From NCBI RefSeq assembly GCF_018619435.1, contig NZ_JAHFZF010000021.1, positions 1 to 64,000 of the forward strand: 64,000 nt of DNA, written 5' to 3'. Below the pieces are notes generated by a model. The model had not been told where the DNA came from. It searched no databases and saw only the letters and a program-made list of their open reading frames with translations. Within the stretch, counting starts at the first letter, position 1. Each line of letters starts with the position of its first letter. This document shows positions 54,474 to 63,622 of the stretch, one piece after another. Position numbers and translations under genes: made by a program. Source of the stretch: Rhodoferax sp. U11-2br. Its GTDB lineage: Bacteria > Pseudomonadota > Gammaproteobacteria > Burkholderiales > Burkholderiaceae_C.

Positions 54474-54926
54474 ATGCAAATGAGAAAACTGTTTTCTTTG
54501 GTGTTTGCCGCATCGGTTTGGCTTGTGTCGCCCAGTTGCACTTGGGCTGAAACCTATCAGGTGAAGATGCTCAACCGAAACCATACCGGACCCATGCCTT
54601 TTGAGGCTGACTATCTGAAGCTCAAGTCAGGTGACAAGGTCCAGTTCCTGGCGTCCAACATCGGCCACAACGCCGCCAGCATTGTGGGCATGATGCCAGA
54701 GGGCGCCAGCCCGTTCAAAGGCAAAGTCAACGAAGAAATTCTCGTGGAGTTCACCAAGAAAGGGTTTTACGGGATTCAGTGTGTACCGCACTACGGCATG
54801 GGTATGGTCATGCTGGTCCAGGTGGGTGACGCCAGCCTGGATGAGCTGGTGATCCCCGATGCGGTACCTGACGCTGCCAAAAAACGCTTCCAGAAAATCA
54901 TCGAACGCGCCAAGGCGAAAAAGTGA
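54474..54926 (+). CDS. Pseudoazurin-type cupredoxin
   Basis: The 150-residue periplasmic blue copper protein has a signal peptide (about 1-25). The copper ligands are His65 (NIGHNAAS), Cys103, His106 and Met111 in CVPHYGMGM. Pseudoazurin carries electrons to nitrite or nitrous-oxide reductases in denitrifiers; none is in the window. AAGGA lies 7 bases before the ATG. The gap of 34 bp to the B12-type ABC operon suggests co-transcription, an odd pairing. The C-terminal KKRFQKIIERAKAKK is a basic tail. Confidence 0.9.
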   Translation: MQMRKLFSLVFAASVWLVSPSCTWAETYQVKMLNRNHTGPMPFEADYLKLKSGDKVQFLASNIGHNAASIVGMMPEGASPFKGKVNEEILVEFTKKGFYGIQCVPHYGMGMVMLVQVGDASLDELVIPDAVPDAAKKRFQKIIERAKAKK

Positions 54927-55077
54927 GGCGACGCAAGGCGCCATGCTGATCTACGCACAGTGTCTTGGGCATTCAAACGGGCAATGTGTCGATGGCAGCC
55001 AAAACCTTCATACACGTGCTGCAAAATAGGGTGGTGTTGCCCCCTATTGACTGCCGCCCTCTTTGCCCACCAACCCC

Positions 55078-56427
55078 ATGAGCCTGCCCTTCAACTTCAC
55101 CTTTGTCCCCTGGTTTCGGTCCGTCGCCCCCTACATCCACAAGTTCCGCCACCAGACCTTTGTGGTCGGTGTCTGCGGCGAAGCCATTGCGGCGGGCAAG
55201 CTGCCTAACTTGGCGCAAGACCTGGCGCTGATCCAGAGCATGGGCGTGCGCATCGTGCTGGTGCACGGCTTTCGACCGCAGGTAAACGAGCAGCTCAAGG
55301 CCAAGAACCACTCACCCAAGTATTTCAAGGGCATCCGTATCACCGACGAGGTGGCGCTGGACTGTGCCCAGGAAGCCGCAGGCCAATTGCGTTACGAGAT
55401 TGAAGCGGCGTTTAGCCAAGGTCTGCCCAACACACCGATGGCAGGGGCCACGGTGCGGGTGATTTCCGGCAATTTTTTGACGGCGCGCCCGGTCGGCATT
55501 GTGGACGGGGTGGACTTCCAGCACTCGGGCGTGGTGCGCAAGATCGACACGGCGGGCATCACCCGCTCGCTTGACATGGGTGCGCTGGTGCTGATGTCGC
55601 CGTTCGGCTTCTCACCCACCGGTGAGGCCTTTAACCTGACCATGGAAGAAGTCGCCACTTCGGTGGCCACCGCTCTGCAAGCCGACAAGCTGATTTTTGT
55701 GACCGAGGTGCCGGGGATTGCCACCGACGTGCGACAGCCGCTCAGTGAAGACAACCCGATTGACACCGAATTGCCGCTGGACACCGCCGAGAAGCTGCTG
55801 GCCGACCTGCCCAGTGCCGACAAACCCACCGACACCGCGTTTTACCTGCAGCATTGCGTCAAGGCCTGCAAAGGTGGTGTGGAGCGCAGCCACATCATCC
55901 CGTATGCGGTGGACGGCTCGATCCTGCTCGAAGTCTATGTGCACGACGGCATCGGCACCATGGTGGTGGATGAAAAACTGGAGAGCCTGCGTGAAGCCAC
56001 GGTGGACGACGTGGGTGGCATCTTGCAGCTGATCGAGCCGTTCGAGAAAGACGGCACCCTGGTCAAACGCAGCCGCACCGAGATCGAGCGTGATGTGGGC
56101 CTGTACACCGTGATCGAGCACGACGGTGTGATCTTTGCCTGCGCCGCCCTGTACACTTACCCCGAGGAACGCACCGCCGAGCTCGCCGCACTGACCGTGT
56201 CGCCCGATGTACAAGGCCAGGGGGATGGTGACCGGGTGCTCAAACGCATCGAACAACGCGCCAAGCTGGCCGGGCTGGACAGCATTTTTGTGCTCACCAC
56301 CCGCACCATGCACTGGTTCATCAAACGTGGTTTTGTCCAGGTCGACCCCGACTGGCTGCCCGATGCGCGCAAACGCAAGTACAACTGGGACCGCAAAAGC
56401 CAGGTGCTGGTGAAAAACATCCTTTAA
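55078..56427 (+). CDS. argA: N-acetylglutamate synthase
   Basis: The 449-residue enzyme makes N-acetylglutamate, the first step of arginine synthesis. An amino-acid-kinase-like domain (about 25-290: VLVHGFRPQVNEQL, AGATVRVISGNF) is followed by a GNAT acetyltransferase domain (about 300-449: AALTVSPDVQGQGDGDRVLKRIEQRA). Feedback by arginine is usual for the kinase domain. The ATG at 55078 matches the family start; the ribosome binding site is poor. Confidence 0.94.
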   Translation: MSLPFNFTFVPWFRSVAPYIHKFRHQTFVVGVCGEAIAAGKLPNLAQDLALIQSMGVRIVLVHGFRPQVNEQLKAKNHSPKYFKGIRITDEVALDCAQEAAGQLRYEIEAAFSQGLPNTPMAGATVRVISGNFLTARPVGIVDGVDFQHSGVVRKIDTAGITRSLDMGALVLMSPFGFSPTGEAFNLTMEEVATSVATALQADKLIFVTEVPGIATDVRQPLSEDNPIDTELPLDTAEKLLADLPSADKPTDTAFYLQHCVKACKGGVERSHIIPYAVDGSILLEVYVHDGIGTMVVDEKLESLREATVDDVGGILQLIEPFEKDGTLVKRSRTEIERDVGLYTVIEHDGVIFACAALYTYPEERTAELAALTVSPDVQGQGDGDRVLKRIEQRAKLAGLDSIFVLTTRTMHWFIKRGFVQVDPDWLPDARKRKYNWDRKSQVLVKNIL

Positions 56428-56516
56428 CGCACGACCTGCCGCCACCCAGCACAGATTTTGCTTCTGTCACCCTAGCTGCCTGCGGGCACCCGTTTCCAAC
56501 ACAACAGAAAGCAAAC

Positions 56517-57221
56517 ATGAGTTCTCTCAACTTCATCGGCGGCGAAAAAGGTGGCGTCGGAAAATCGGTGCTGGCGCGTCTGCTGGCGCAGTATTTCATC
56601 GACAAAGAGCAGCCTTTTGTCGGCTTCGACACCGACCGCTCGCACACCTCGTTCACTCGTTTTTACGCCGACTACGCCAGCCCGGTGGTGGTTGACAGTT
56701 ATGAAGGGCTGGACGCGATTGCCAGCGCGTTTGAAAGTGCCGATACCACGGGTGCACCACCCCGTGTGGTGGTGGATCTGGCCGCGCAGACCGCTGCGCC
56801 CCTGGCACGCTGGATCAAGGACTCGGACGTGTTTGCGGTGCTGGCCGACATGGGCATCACCGTCAATTTCTGGCATGTGGCCGATGCGGGCAAGGATTCG
56901 GTGGACTTGCTGGGCCGCTTGTTGAGCACCTATGAAGCGGGGCCCAACTACATCGTGGTAAAAAACCACGGGCGTGGCGCAGACTTTTCACAGCTCGACA
57001 GCTCCCCCGCACTGGAAACCGCACTGTCGCGTGGCGCCAAAGTCATCAGCCTGCCCGCGCTGCATGAGGCCAGCATGCGCAAGATTGACCGCCAGAACGC
57101 CAGTTTTTGGGCAGCCATCCACAGCAAGCCTGAGGCAGATGCACTGGGCCTGCTGGAGCGCCAACGTGTCAAGTCCTGGCTCAAAAAATCGTACGAAGGT
57201 TTTGACAGCCTGAGTTTGTGA
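56517..57221 (+). CDS. ParA/MinD-like P-loop ATPase
   Basis: The 234-residue protein has the deviant Walker A GGEKGGVGKS (residues 8-17), as in ParA/MinD and mobilisation-type ATPases. VVVDLAAQTAAPLARWI is the likely Walker B region. There is no partner (parB, minC) nearby and no replication genes, so the role is unclear. It stands between argA and a small zinc-ribbon-like gene. Confidence 0.75.
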   Translation: MSSLNFIGGEKGGVGKSVLARLLAQYFIDKEQPFVGFDTDRSHTSFTRFYADYASPVVVDSYEGLDAIASAFESADTTGAPPRVVVDLAAQTAAPLARWIKDSDVFAVLADMGITVNFWHVADAGKDSVDLLGRLLSTYEAGPNYIVVKNHGRGADFSQLDSSPALETALSRGAKVISLPALHEASMRKIDRQNASFWAAIHSKPEADALGLLERQRVKSWLKKSYEGFDSLSL

Positions 57222-57262
57222 CATAACTGCGGCCATGCGGACGCGCAGTTTTAGAGGCGTTT

Positions 57263-57304
57263 AGGCCTCTAGCCCTTGTCAAAAAACGGGTAGTAGCTAC
57301 AAAT
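57263..57304. repeat. Dispersed repeat copy 6
   Basis: AGGCCTCTAGCCCTTGTCAA then CGGGTAGTAGCTACAAATC holds CCTCTAGCCCTT and TAGCTAC of the family. It lies between two convergent genes and may help end transcription. Confidence 0.65.
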
Positions 57305-57357
57305 CAGGTAGCAAACCATTCACCGAAGCACACGGGCTGCTGGGCAGCCCGGCGGCT

Positions 57358-57615
57358 TCACTCGGCAGATGGTTTTTTGTTGGCTTCTTCCAGAGCCAGG
57401 TCAAGCGCCTTGCAGGACGGTGAACACACCGCCTGAGACTTGCCGAGGATCTTCTTGGAAACCATCTGGGAACGGGCGCGGTGTTTGCCACATAAAAAAC
57501 ACGACATCGTGGCAGCGCCAAAGGAAGTGGCCGCCGTGAACGGGGAGCCCGACACTTTGGATTTGTAACGCAGGCCATCGGCCACGATTTTGGTTTTGGT
57601 ATCTGCTTTTGCCAT
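57358..57615 (-). CDS. Small zinc-ribbon-like protein
   Basis: The 85-residue protein has CFLC (residues 39-42) and a second pair in CSPSC (64-68), which can bind one zinc. The rest is basic. This small protein occurs in Burkholderiales, and no function is known to me. The ATG at 57615 fits the size; the open frame is much longer upstream but overlaps yggX on the other strand. Confidence 0.6.
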   Translation of the reverse strand: MAKADTKTKIVADGLRYKSKVSGSPFTAATSFGAATMSCFLCGKHRARSQMVSKKILGKSQAVCSPSCKALDLALEEANKKPSAE

Positions 57616-57699
57616 AGGGCTGGATTTTACTTCAGTGTGCGGCCCAAGCCAAAACCTTGCTAAAGTTGACACTTTTGACAGTACACACAAAGGTAAACC

Positions 57700-57972
57700 A
57701 TGGCGCGCACGGTGAAATGCATCAAATTGGGGATCGAGGCCGAAGGGCTTGACTTTGCACCTTATCCCGGTGAACTGGGCAAACGGCTTTGGGAAAACGT
57801 CAGCAAACAAGCCTGGGCCGACTGGCTCAAGCACCAAACCATGCTGGTCAACGAAAACCGCCTGAACCTGGCCGACGCCCGCGCCCGCCAATACCTGGCG
57901 CGGCAAATGGAAAACCACTTTTTTGGTGAAGGCGCCGACGCCGCACAAGGTTTCGTTCCCCCCAAGGCGTGA
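57700..57972 (+). CDS. yggX: Fe(II)-trafficking protein YggX
   Basis: The 90-residue protein is YggX, an Fe(II)-handling protein that protects Fe-S clusters from oxidants. [25 protein letters not shown] and [16 protein letters not shown] are diagnostic. Cys7 is conserved. It is divergent from the zinc-ribbon gene, 84 bp apart, and ends 49 bp before the MnmC-like gene. Confidence 0.95.
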   Translation: MARTVKCIKLGIEAEGLDFAPYPGELGKRLWENVSKQAWADWLKHQTMLVNENRLNLADARARQYLARQMENHFFGEGADAAQGFVPPKA

Positions 57973-58021
57973 CATCACGTCCCACGCATCAGCCTGAAAA
58001 CGCTGCTGTGTCCCCCAGCCC

Positions 58022-59785
58022 ATGACATCTGACTGGTTGGGTTTGCCACGCTGGCAAATACTAGACACCTGCTTTAAGGACGGGCTGGGTTTTCTGAGAA
58101 CCTGGCACACCTGGCAACAAACCACCGATCGGCCCCGGATGCTGCATGTGGTGGCCCTGTGCCCCAGCGCCCCCACCCCCGAAACACTGGTACAGGCCTG
58201 CGGCAACGATGCGGCCCTGTTGCCGCTGGCCCACGAGCTCATCGGGCACTGGTTTGGCCTCTTGCCCGGTTTCCACTTTTTTTTGCTGGCCAAGGGTCAA
58301 GTGACTTTGACACTGTGTGTCGGTGATGCCTTGCAGGCCCTGCGCCAGCACGCGTTTTTGGCGGATGAGGTGTGTGTGGCGCTGGATGCGCCTAAACAGC
58401 CCGGTGAGTTCGACGCCCACAATCCCTGGGCCATCAAGGCCCTGGCACGCTGCTGCCGGCGCGGCACCACCCTGTATGCTCATCTGCCCACAGGCACCGA
58501 CGCATCGGACCTGCACCAACAGCTGTGCTCCAGCGGCTTCGCCGTCAGCGACAACAGCACGGACGCCGAAAGACAGTTTCAGGCACGTTTTGACCCACCC
58601 TGGCCCCTCAAAACCAGCCGACAAAACCACAGCAGCGCCCTGCCCGTTCAGCGCTGCGCGGTAGTGGGTGCTGGCCTGGCTGGCGCCAGTGTGGCGGCGG
58701 CACTGGCCCGACGCGGCTGGCAGGTGTTGGTGTTGGACGCCGCGCCAGCCCCGGCAGCAGGAGCGTCGGGTTTGCCGGTGGGCCTGGTGGTGCCACATAC
58801 CTCCAGCGACGACTGCCCACTGTCGCGTCTGTCGCGCGCCGGTGTGCGCCTCACCCTGCAACAAGCCCGGCAACATTTGCAGCTAGGCACACAGTGGGCG
58901 GCAACCGGTGTGCTGGAGCGGCAGGTGGGTGGCACACCGCAGTTGCCCAGCCACTGGCCACCCGAGGGGCAGGACTGGTCGATTTCTGCCCCCGACAAGC
59001 TGGCCGATGGCCCGGGTCTGTGGCACCCACAGGCCGCCTGGATCCAACCCGCCGCGCTGGTGTCGTCCTGGCTCAAGCAGCCCGGTGTGAGGTTTCAGGG
59101 TGGCGCCAAGGTGTGCCATCTGCAACACACCGACGGTGTCTGGCAGTTGCTGGATGAGACGCAGCGTGTGTTGTGTTGTGCCGAACGTGTGGTGTTTGCC
59201 AATGCCGGTGCAGCGCGCCCGCTGCTGGACAACTTGGCCCACAGCCATCCCGATCTGTCATCACAACTGCAGCACCTGCCGACCACCCAGGGCATGCGGG
59301 GTCTGCTGAGCTGGGCGTTGCACAGCGATTCGACTGCGCACCAGGCAGTTTTTCCGCCCTTTCCAGTCAATGGCTTCAGCGGCCTGGTGCCGAACGTGCC
59401 CACCGATGCCGGTCCAGCCTGGTTCATGGGGTCGAGCTACCAGCCAGAGCAGCAGTTGGAACGCCCGGATGCCGACAACCATGTGCGCAATTGGGAGCAT
59501 CTGAATGAACTGTTGCCAAGTCTGGCAGGGCCCCTGGCCGCCAGCTTTGCCTCGGACAAGCTGCAAACCTGGAAAGGCACACGGTGTATCAGCGCCGACC
59601 GCCTGCCACTCGTGGGTCCACTGGAGGCAGGGGAGCAACCCAGCCTGTGGCTCTGCGCCGCGCTGGGGTCACGCGGCCTGAGTTTTTCGGTGTTGTGCGC
59701 CGAGCTGCTGGCGGCCCAAATGGGCGCCGAACCCCTACCTGTGGAGGCCAAGCTGGCCAAGGCACTTCACGCGCTGCGCGGCTGA
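58022..59785 (+). CDS. mnmC: MnmC-like protein with degenerate methyltransferase half
   Basis: The 587-residue protein aligns with MnmC, which finishes mnm5s2U at tRNA wobble position 34. The C-terminal FAD oxidoreductase half (about 215-587) is intact: VGAGLAGASVAAALARRGWQV and SADRLPLVGPL. The N-terminal methyltransferase half is short and altered: LDTCFKDGLGFL stands where LETGFGLGLNFL is usual, and about 50 residues before it are missing. It may do only the oxidative step (cmnm5U to nm5U). Confidence 0.8.
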   Translation: MTSDWLGLPRWQILDTCFKDGLGFLRTWHTWQQTTDRPRMLHVVALCPSAPTPETLVQACGNDAALLPLAHELIGHWFGLLPGFHFFLLAKGQVTLTLCVGDALQALRQHAFLADEVCVALDAPKQPGEFDAHNPWAIKALARCCRRGTTLYAHLPTGTDASDLHQQLCSSGFAVSDNSTDAERQFQARFDPPWPLKTSRQNHSSALPVQRCAVVGAGLAGASVAAALARRGWQVLVLDAAPAPAAGASGLPVGLVVPHTSSDDCPLSRLSRAGVRLTLQQARQHLQLGTQWAATGVLERQVGGTPQLPSHWPPEGQDWSISAPDKLADGPGLWHPQAAWIQPAALVSSWLKQPGVRFQGGAKVCHLQHTDGVWQLLDETQRVLCCAERVVFANAGAARPLLDNLAHSHPDLSSQLQHLPTTQGMRGLLSWALHSDSTAHQAVFPPFPVNGFSGLVPNVPTDAGPAWFMGSSYQPEQQLERPDADNHVRNWEHLNELLPSLAGPLAASFASDKLQTWKGTRCISADRLPLVGPLEAGEQPSLWLCAALGSRGLSFSVLCAELLAAQMGAEPLPVEAKLAKALHALRG

Positions 59786-59790
59786 GCAGC

Positions 59791-60759
59791 TCAGCGCTCC
59801 TTGCTGTAGGGAATACCCAGCGCTTTGGGCGGAATGGACTTGCCAATAAAGCCCGCCAGCAACACCACCGTCATCAGATAAGGCAAGGCCTGAATGGCCT
59901 GCACCGGCACCTCACCCATGCCCGGCAGATGCACGCCTTGCAAGCGGATGGCCGCCGCATCCAGAAAACCAAACAACAGGCAAGCCCACAGCGCCTTCAC
60001 CGGGTGCCAGCGGCCAAAAATCAGTGCGGCCAGCGCCATGAAACCACGCCCGGCGCTCATATTCTGTGAAAAACTGGCACTTTGCGCCAGCACCAGGTAA
60101 CTGCCAGCCAGACCACACAGGATGCCATTCAAAGTGAGTGCGGTGTAACGCAGGCGTATCACCGAGACACCGGCGGCGTCCACCATCTGCGGGTTCTCAC
60201 CCACGGCACGCAGGCGCAAACCAAACCGGGTGCGGAACAAGCCCCACCACAACACCGGCACCAGCAACAAGGCCAGGTACACCAGCGCGTTGTGCCCCAG
60301 CAGACCATCACCAAGCACCTTGCCCACCAGCGGCAGGCCATGCATCGCCTCGGCCAGACCCGGCCACAACGCCTGGATACGCACCGCGTCACTCACCGGC
60401 GGTGTCTGGCCACCCTGATGAAACCAGGCTGTACCCAGCACAGCGCTGAGGCCTGCAGCAATGATGTTGATAGCAACACCGGACACCACCTGGTCCCCCT
60501 TGTGGCTGACACAGGCCAGACCGTGCACCCAGGACAAGGCCACAGCAACAGCCATTGCCGCCAGAATCGCCAGGGTCATTGAGCCAGACACCGCACCACA
60601 AGCACCGGCGGCAAAGGCCGACAACAGCATCTTGCCTTCCAGGCCGATGTCCACCACGCCCGAGCGCTCCGACAACAGACCCGCCAGCGCGCAAAAAATC
60701 AGCGGGGTCGAGACCCGCAGCGTGGACGCCAGCATGGCGCTGATCAGAGCTTCATCCAT
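59791..60759 (-). CDS. Nucleoside ABC permease, NupQ-like
   Basis: The 322-residue permease of the BMP/sugar-ABC type (PF02653-like) has about 8-9 helices, with LSERSGVVDIGLEGKMLLSAF and GRGFMALAALIFGRWHP. It forms the second permease of a purine-nucleoside importer. Its ATG at 60759 overlaps the stop of the first permease gene. It is last in the operon and converges on mnmC. Confidence 0.88.
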   Translation of the reverse strand: MDEALISAMLASTLRVSTPLIFCALAGLLSERSGVVDIGLEGKMLLSAFAAGACGAVSGSMTLAILAAMAVAVALSWVHGLACVSHKGDQVVSGVAINIIAAGLSAVLGTAWFHQGGQTPPVSDAVRIQALWPGLAEAMHGLPLVGKVLGDGLLGHNALVYLALLLVPVLWWGLFRTRFGLRLRAVGENPQMVDAAGVSVIRLRYTALTLNGILCGLAGSYLVLAQSASFSQNMSAGRGFMALAALIFGRWHPVKALWACLLFGFLDAAAIRLQGVHLPGMGEVPVQAIQALPYLMTVVLLAGFIGKSIPPKALGIPYSKER

Positions 60760-61879
60760 GGCTGGCTCCTGTGTTGGTTTTGCTGGCCCCGGCTTGGCCG
60801 AACCAACCCAGCAATCGCGCCAGGATCGGTGCAATCACATAGGTCATGGCGCCCGAAAACAGCACAATGAAACCCTGCAGCATCACCACCATGTCACGGC
60901 TGAAGTCCTGCACCTCAAAAGCCACCTCGGCACCGCCCTGGAACAAGGCGCCAAACAACAAACTGGCCAGCACAATGCCCAGCGGGTGGTTGCGCCCCAT
61001 CAGCGCCACCGCAATGCCGGTGAAACCCGCACCACTCACAAATTCCAGAATCAGCTTGCCGCTGACACCGGCTACCTCGTTCATGCCCACCAGTCCGGCC
61101 AGCGCACCCGAGATCGCCATGGCCATCACCACCTGATGGCGGGACTTGATACCCGCATATTCCGCCGCGCCCGGGCTCGACCCGACTGCACGCAGCCGGT
61201 AACCAGCGCGTGTGCGCCACAAAAACAGGTAAACGGCCACCGCTGCGAGTGCCGCCAGCAGCACACTCAGGTTCAGCGGAGAGGAAGGCCAGTCGATGCC
61301 GATGTGGCGCAGCACCTCGTGTATCGCCGGCAACTTGGCCGAGGGCGAAAACGCCACACTCTCGGGCGACATCTCTCCCTTGGGCCGCAAATGGTTCACC
61401 AACACATACACCAGCACCGTGCTGGCGATGAAGTTGAACATGATGGTGGTGATCACCACATGGCTGCCCCGGTAGGCCTGCAAGTACCCCGGCACCGCCG
61501 CCCAGGCCATACCGAACAAGGCTCCTGAGAGCATCATGATCGGCAGCATCAGCCAAGCCGGCAAAAATGCCGACCACCACAGCGCCACCAGACCGGTGCC
61601 CAGCCCACCCATGATGGCCTGGCCTTCACCACCGATGTTGAACAGCCCCCCATGGAAAGCCACCGCCACAGCCAGCCCGGTGAAGACAAAGGTGGTAGCG
61701 TAGTAGAAGGTGTAGCTGATGCCGCGTGCGGTGCCAAAAGCGCCGTACACCAACACCTGGATCACCTCCCACGGGTCTTGGCCCACCAGCGCCACCACGG
61801 CACCCGCAGCCAGCAACGCCACCAACAAACTCACCAGCGGCAACAGCACCAGATCAGCCCAACGCGGCAACGTGTTCAT
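60752..61879 (-). CDS. Nucleoside ABC permease, NupP-like
   Basis: The 375-residue permease has about 9-10 helices of the same family, with FHGGLFNIGGEGQAIMGGL and the GAAEYAGIKSRHQVV motif. It pairs with the NupQ-like protein. Its start overlaps the ATPase stop by 4 bp. The N-terminal part is longer than in NupQ, which is typical for this subunit. Confidence 0.88.
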   Translation of the reverse strand: MNTLPRWADLVLLPLVSLLVALLAAGAVVALVGQDPWEVIQVLVYGAFGTARGISYTFYYATTFVFTGLAVAVAFHGGLFNIGGEGQAIMGGLGTGLVALWWSAFLPAWLMLPIMMLSGALFGMAWAAVPGYLQAYRGSHVVITTIMFNFIASTVLVYVLVNHLRPKGEMSPESVAFSPSAKLPAIHEVLRHIGIDWPSSPLNLSVLLAALAAVAVYLFLWRTRAGYRLRAVGSSPGAAEYAGIKSRHQVVMAMAISGALAGLVGMNEVAGVSGKLILEFVSGAGFTGIAVALMGRNHPLGIVLASLLFGALFQGGAEVAFEVQDFSRDMVVMLQGFIVLFSGAMTYVIAPILARLLGWFGQAGASKTNTGASHG

Positions 61880-63408
61880 ACCTGGCACCCCGTCATCAAC
61901 ATCCCCAACGCAGCTTCGGTGCAGTCCGCAATCGGCAGCTCACCAGCGATCCGTCCTTGGTTCATCACCAGCACCCGGTCCGAGAGCGCCAAAATTTCAT
62001 CGAGTTCACTCGACACCACCAGCACCGCACAACCGGCCTGGCGCAGCGCGCGCAGCTGGGTGTAGATGAATTCGATGGCGCCAATGTCCACACCCCGTGT
62101 GGGTTGCCCCACCAGCAGCACCTTGGGCGCCCGGCCCAACTCACGCGCCAGCACCAGCTTTTGCTGGTTGCCACCCGAGAACTTGCTGCTTGGCAGCAGC
62201 GGGTCGCGCGGGCGGACGTCAAAACGCTCCATCATGTCCACCGTGGCGTGTTGCATGTGGGCATGGTTCATCCAGCCACCACTGGAATACTCGGGCAGAT
62301 CGTCGTACCCCAGCACCGCGGACTCCCAGGCGGCAAAGGCCATGACCAAGGCGCGTGCGTGCCGGTCTTCGGGCACATGCGCAAGACCCAGCGCACGCGC
62401 CTGGCTGGGGCTGAGCCATTGCGACGGCTCAAACTGGCTGCCCAGCACCTGCAACTGGCCCTGGTCGGGGGTCAGCAGGCCGGTCAACACATCCATCAAC
62501 TCACTCTGGCCGTTGCCAGAAACACCGGCCACACCCACCATTTCACCGGCACGCAGGCTCAAGGAAACATCTTTGAGGCGGAACACCCCCAGGCTGTCGG
62601 TGACAGACAGGTTCTCGGCCTGCAACAACACCTCACCGGGCTGGTGGGCGCCGTCGGCCGAGCGGCCCATATGCACCTTGCGCCCGACCATGGCCTGCGC
62701 CAGACCTTCGATCGAAGCCTGGGCAATCGGCAGCTCGGCCACCACCTGACCAGCGCGCATCACGGTGACCACATCACATAGCGCCATCACTTCCTTGAGT
62801 TTGTGGGTGATCAGGATCAGCGTGGTTCCCTGCTCGCGCAGGCGCTTGAGCACCCCAAACAGCTGGGTGGTTTCCTGCGGCGTCAACACTGCGGTGGGTT
62901 CGTCCAGAATCAGAATCTTGGCGCCACGGTACAGGGTCTTGAGGATTTCCAGCCGCTGGCGGTCGCCCACAGGCAGATCCGCTACCAGACTGTCGAGCGG
63001 GATTTGTAAACCGGTGGAAACCATCAAGTCGTTGAGCTTGCTGCGCACCTGGGCGTCAGAGCGCTGCAGCAGCCAGTGCGGCTCGGCGCCAAGCATCACG
63101 TTCTCCAGCGCGGTCAAGGTGTCGACCAGCATGAAGTGCTGGTGCACCATGCCGATGCCGCGCGCGATAGCGTCGTCTGCATTGCGTATGTCGGCTGGCT
63201 GGCCGAATACCTCGATCTGCCCGCTGTCGGCCTGGTAAAAGCCGTACAGGATCGACATCAGCGTGCTTTTGCCGGCACCGTTTTCACCCACGATGCCATG
63301 CACCGTGCCAGTGCGCACCGTCAAATCGACGTTGGCATTGGCCGCCACCGCACCAAAATGTTTATGGATGGCGGTCATACGGACCGCCACTGGGGTTGGT
63401 TCAAGCAT
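61876..63408 (-). CDS. Nucleoside ABC ATPase, NupO-like
   Basis: The 510-residue protein has two fused ABC domains. The first has GENGAGKST, an LPVGDRQR signature and LILDEPTAVLT. The second has a degenerate GVSGNGQSE in place of Walker A and a full FSGGNQQK signature. This is the usual pattern of RbsA/BMP-type ATPases, with one catalytic site. It is first of three overlapping genes; the substrate-binding gene lies upstream. Confidence 0.9.
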   Translation of the reverse strand: MLEPTPVAVRMTAIHKHFGAVAANANVDLTVRTGTVHGIVGENGAGKSTLMSILYGFYQADSGQIEVFGQPADIRNADDAIARGIGMVHQHFMLVDTLTALENVMLGAEPHWLLQRSDAQVRSKLNDLMVSTGLQIPLDSLVADLPVGDRQRLEILKTLYRGAKILILDEPTAVLTPQETTQLFGVLKRLREQGTTLILITHKLKEVMALCDVVTVMRAGQVVAELPIAQASIEGLAQAMVGRKVHMGRSADGAHQPGEVLLQAENLSVTDSLGVFRLKDVSLSLRAGEMVGVAGVSGNGQSELMDVLTGLLTPDQGQLQVLGSQFEPSQWLSPSQARALGLAHVPEDRHARALVMAFAAWESAVLGYDDLPEYSSGGWMNHAHMQHATVDMMERFDVRPRDPLLPSSKFSGGNQQKLVLARELGRAPKVLLVGQPTRGVDIGAIEFIYTQLRALRQAGCAVLVVSSELDEILALSDRVLVMNQGRIAGELPIADCTEAALGMLMTGCQV

Positions 63409-63475
63409 CTTGCAAAGCCCGGTGGTTGGCCGGGTGGCCTGAAGAGGTGTGTGTCCAGACTTTATACATCTTTTT

Positions 63476-63520
63476 GGGCTCTAGCCCTTATTCTGCTTGG
63501 GTGGATAGCTATATCTATGA
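63476..63520. repeat. Dispersed repeat copy 7
   Basis: GGGCTCTAGCCCTTATTCTG then CTTGGGTGGATAGCTATATC is the last copy in the window. It lies between the nucleoside-binding gene and the ATPase gene and could act as a partial terminator that lowers ATPase expression. Confidence 0.6.
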
Positions 63521-63622
63521 GAGTCATTCAGGGCTGTTGACACACGCACGCCAACTGGACGGGGCGCAGCGGCATCAACAGCCGCATGGACCTGGCTCGG
63601 CACACGCCGAGCCGCCACAACA

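Noticed and set aside
57616..58293. Long minus-strand open frame extending the zinc-ribbon gene
   Set aside because: It overlaps yggX and the MnmC-like gene antisense; the domain and a plausible ATG lie only at 57358-57615.
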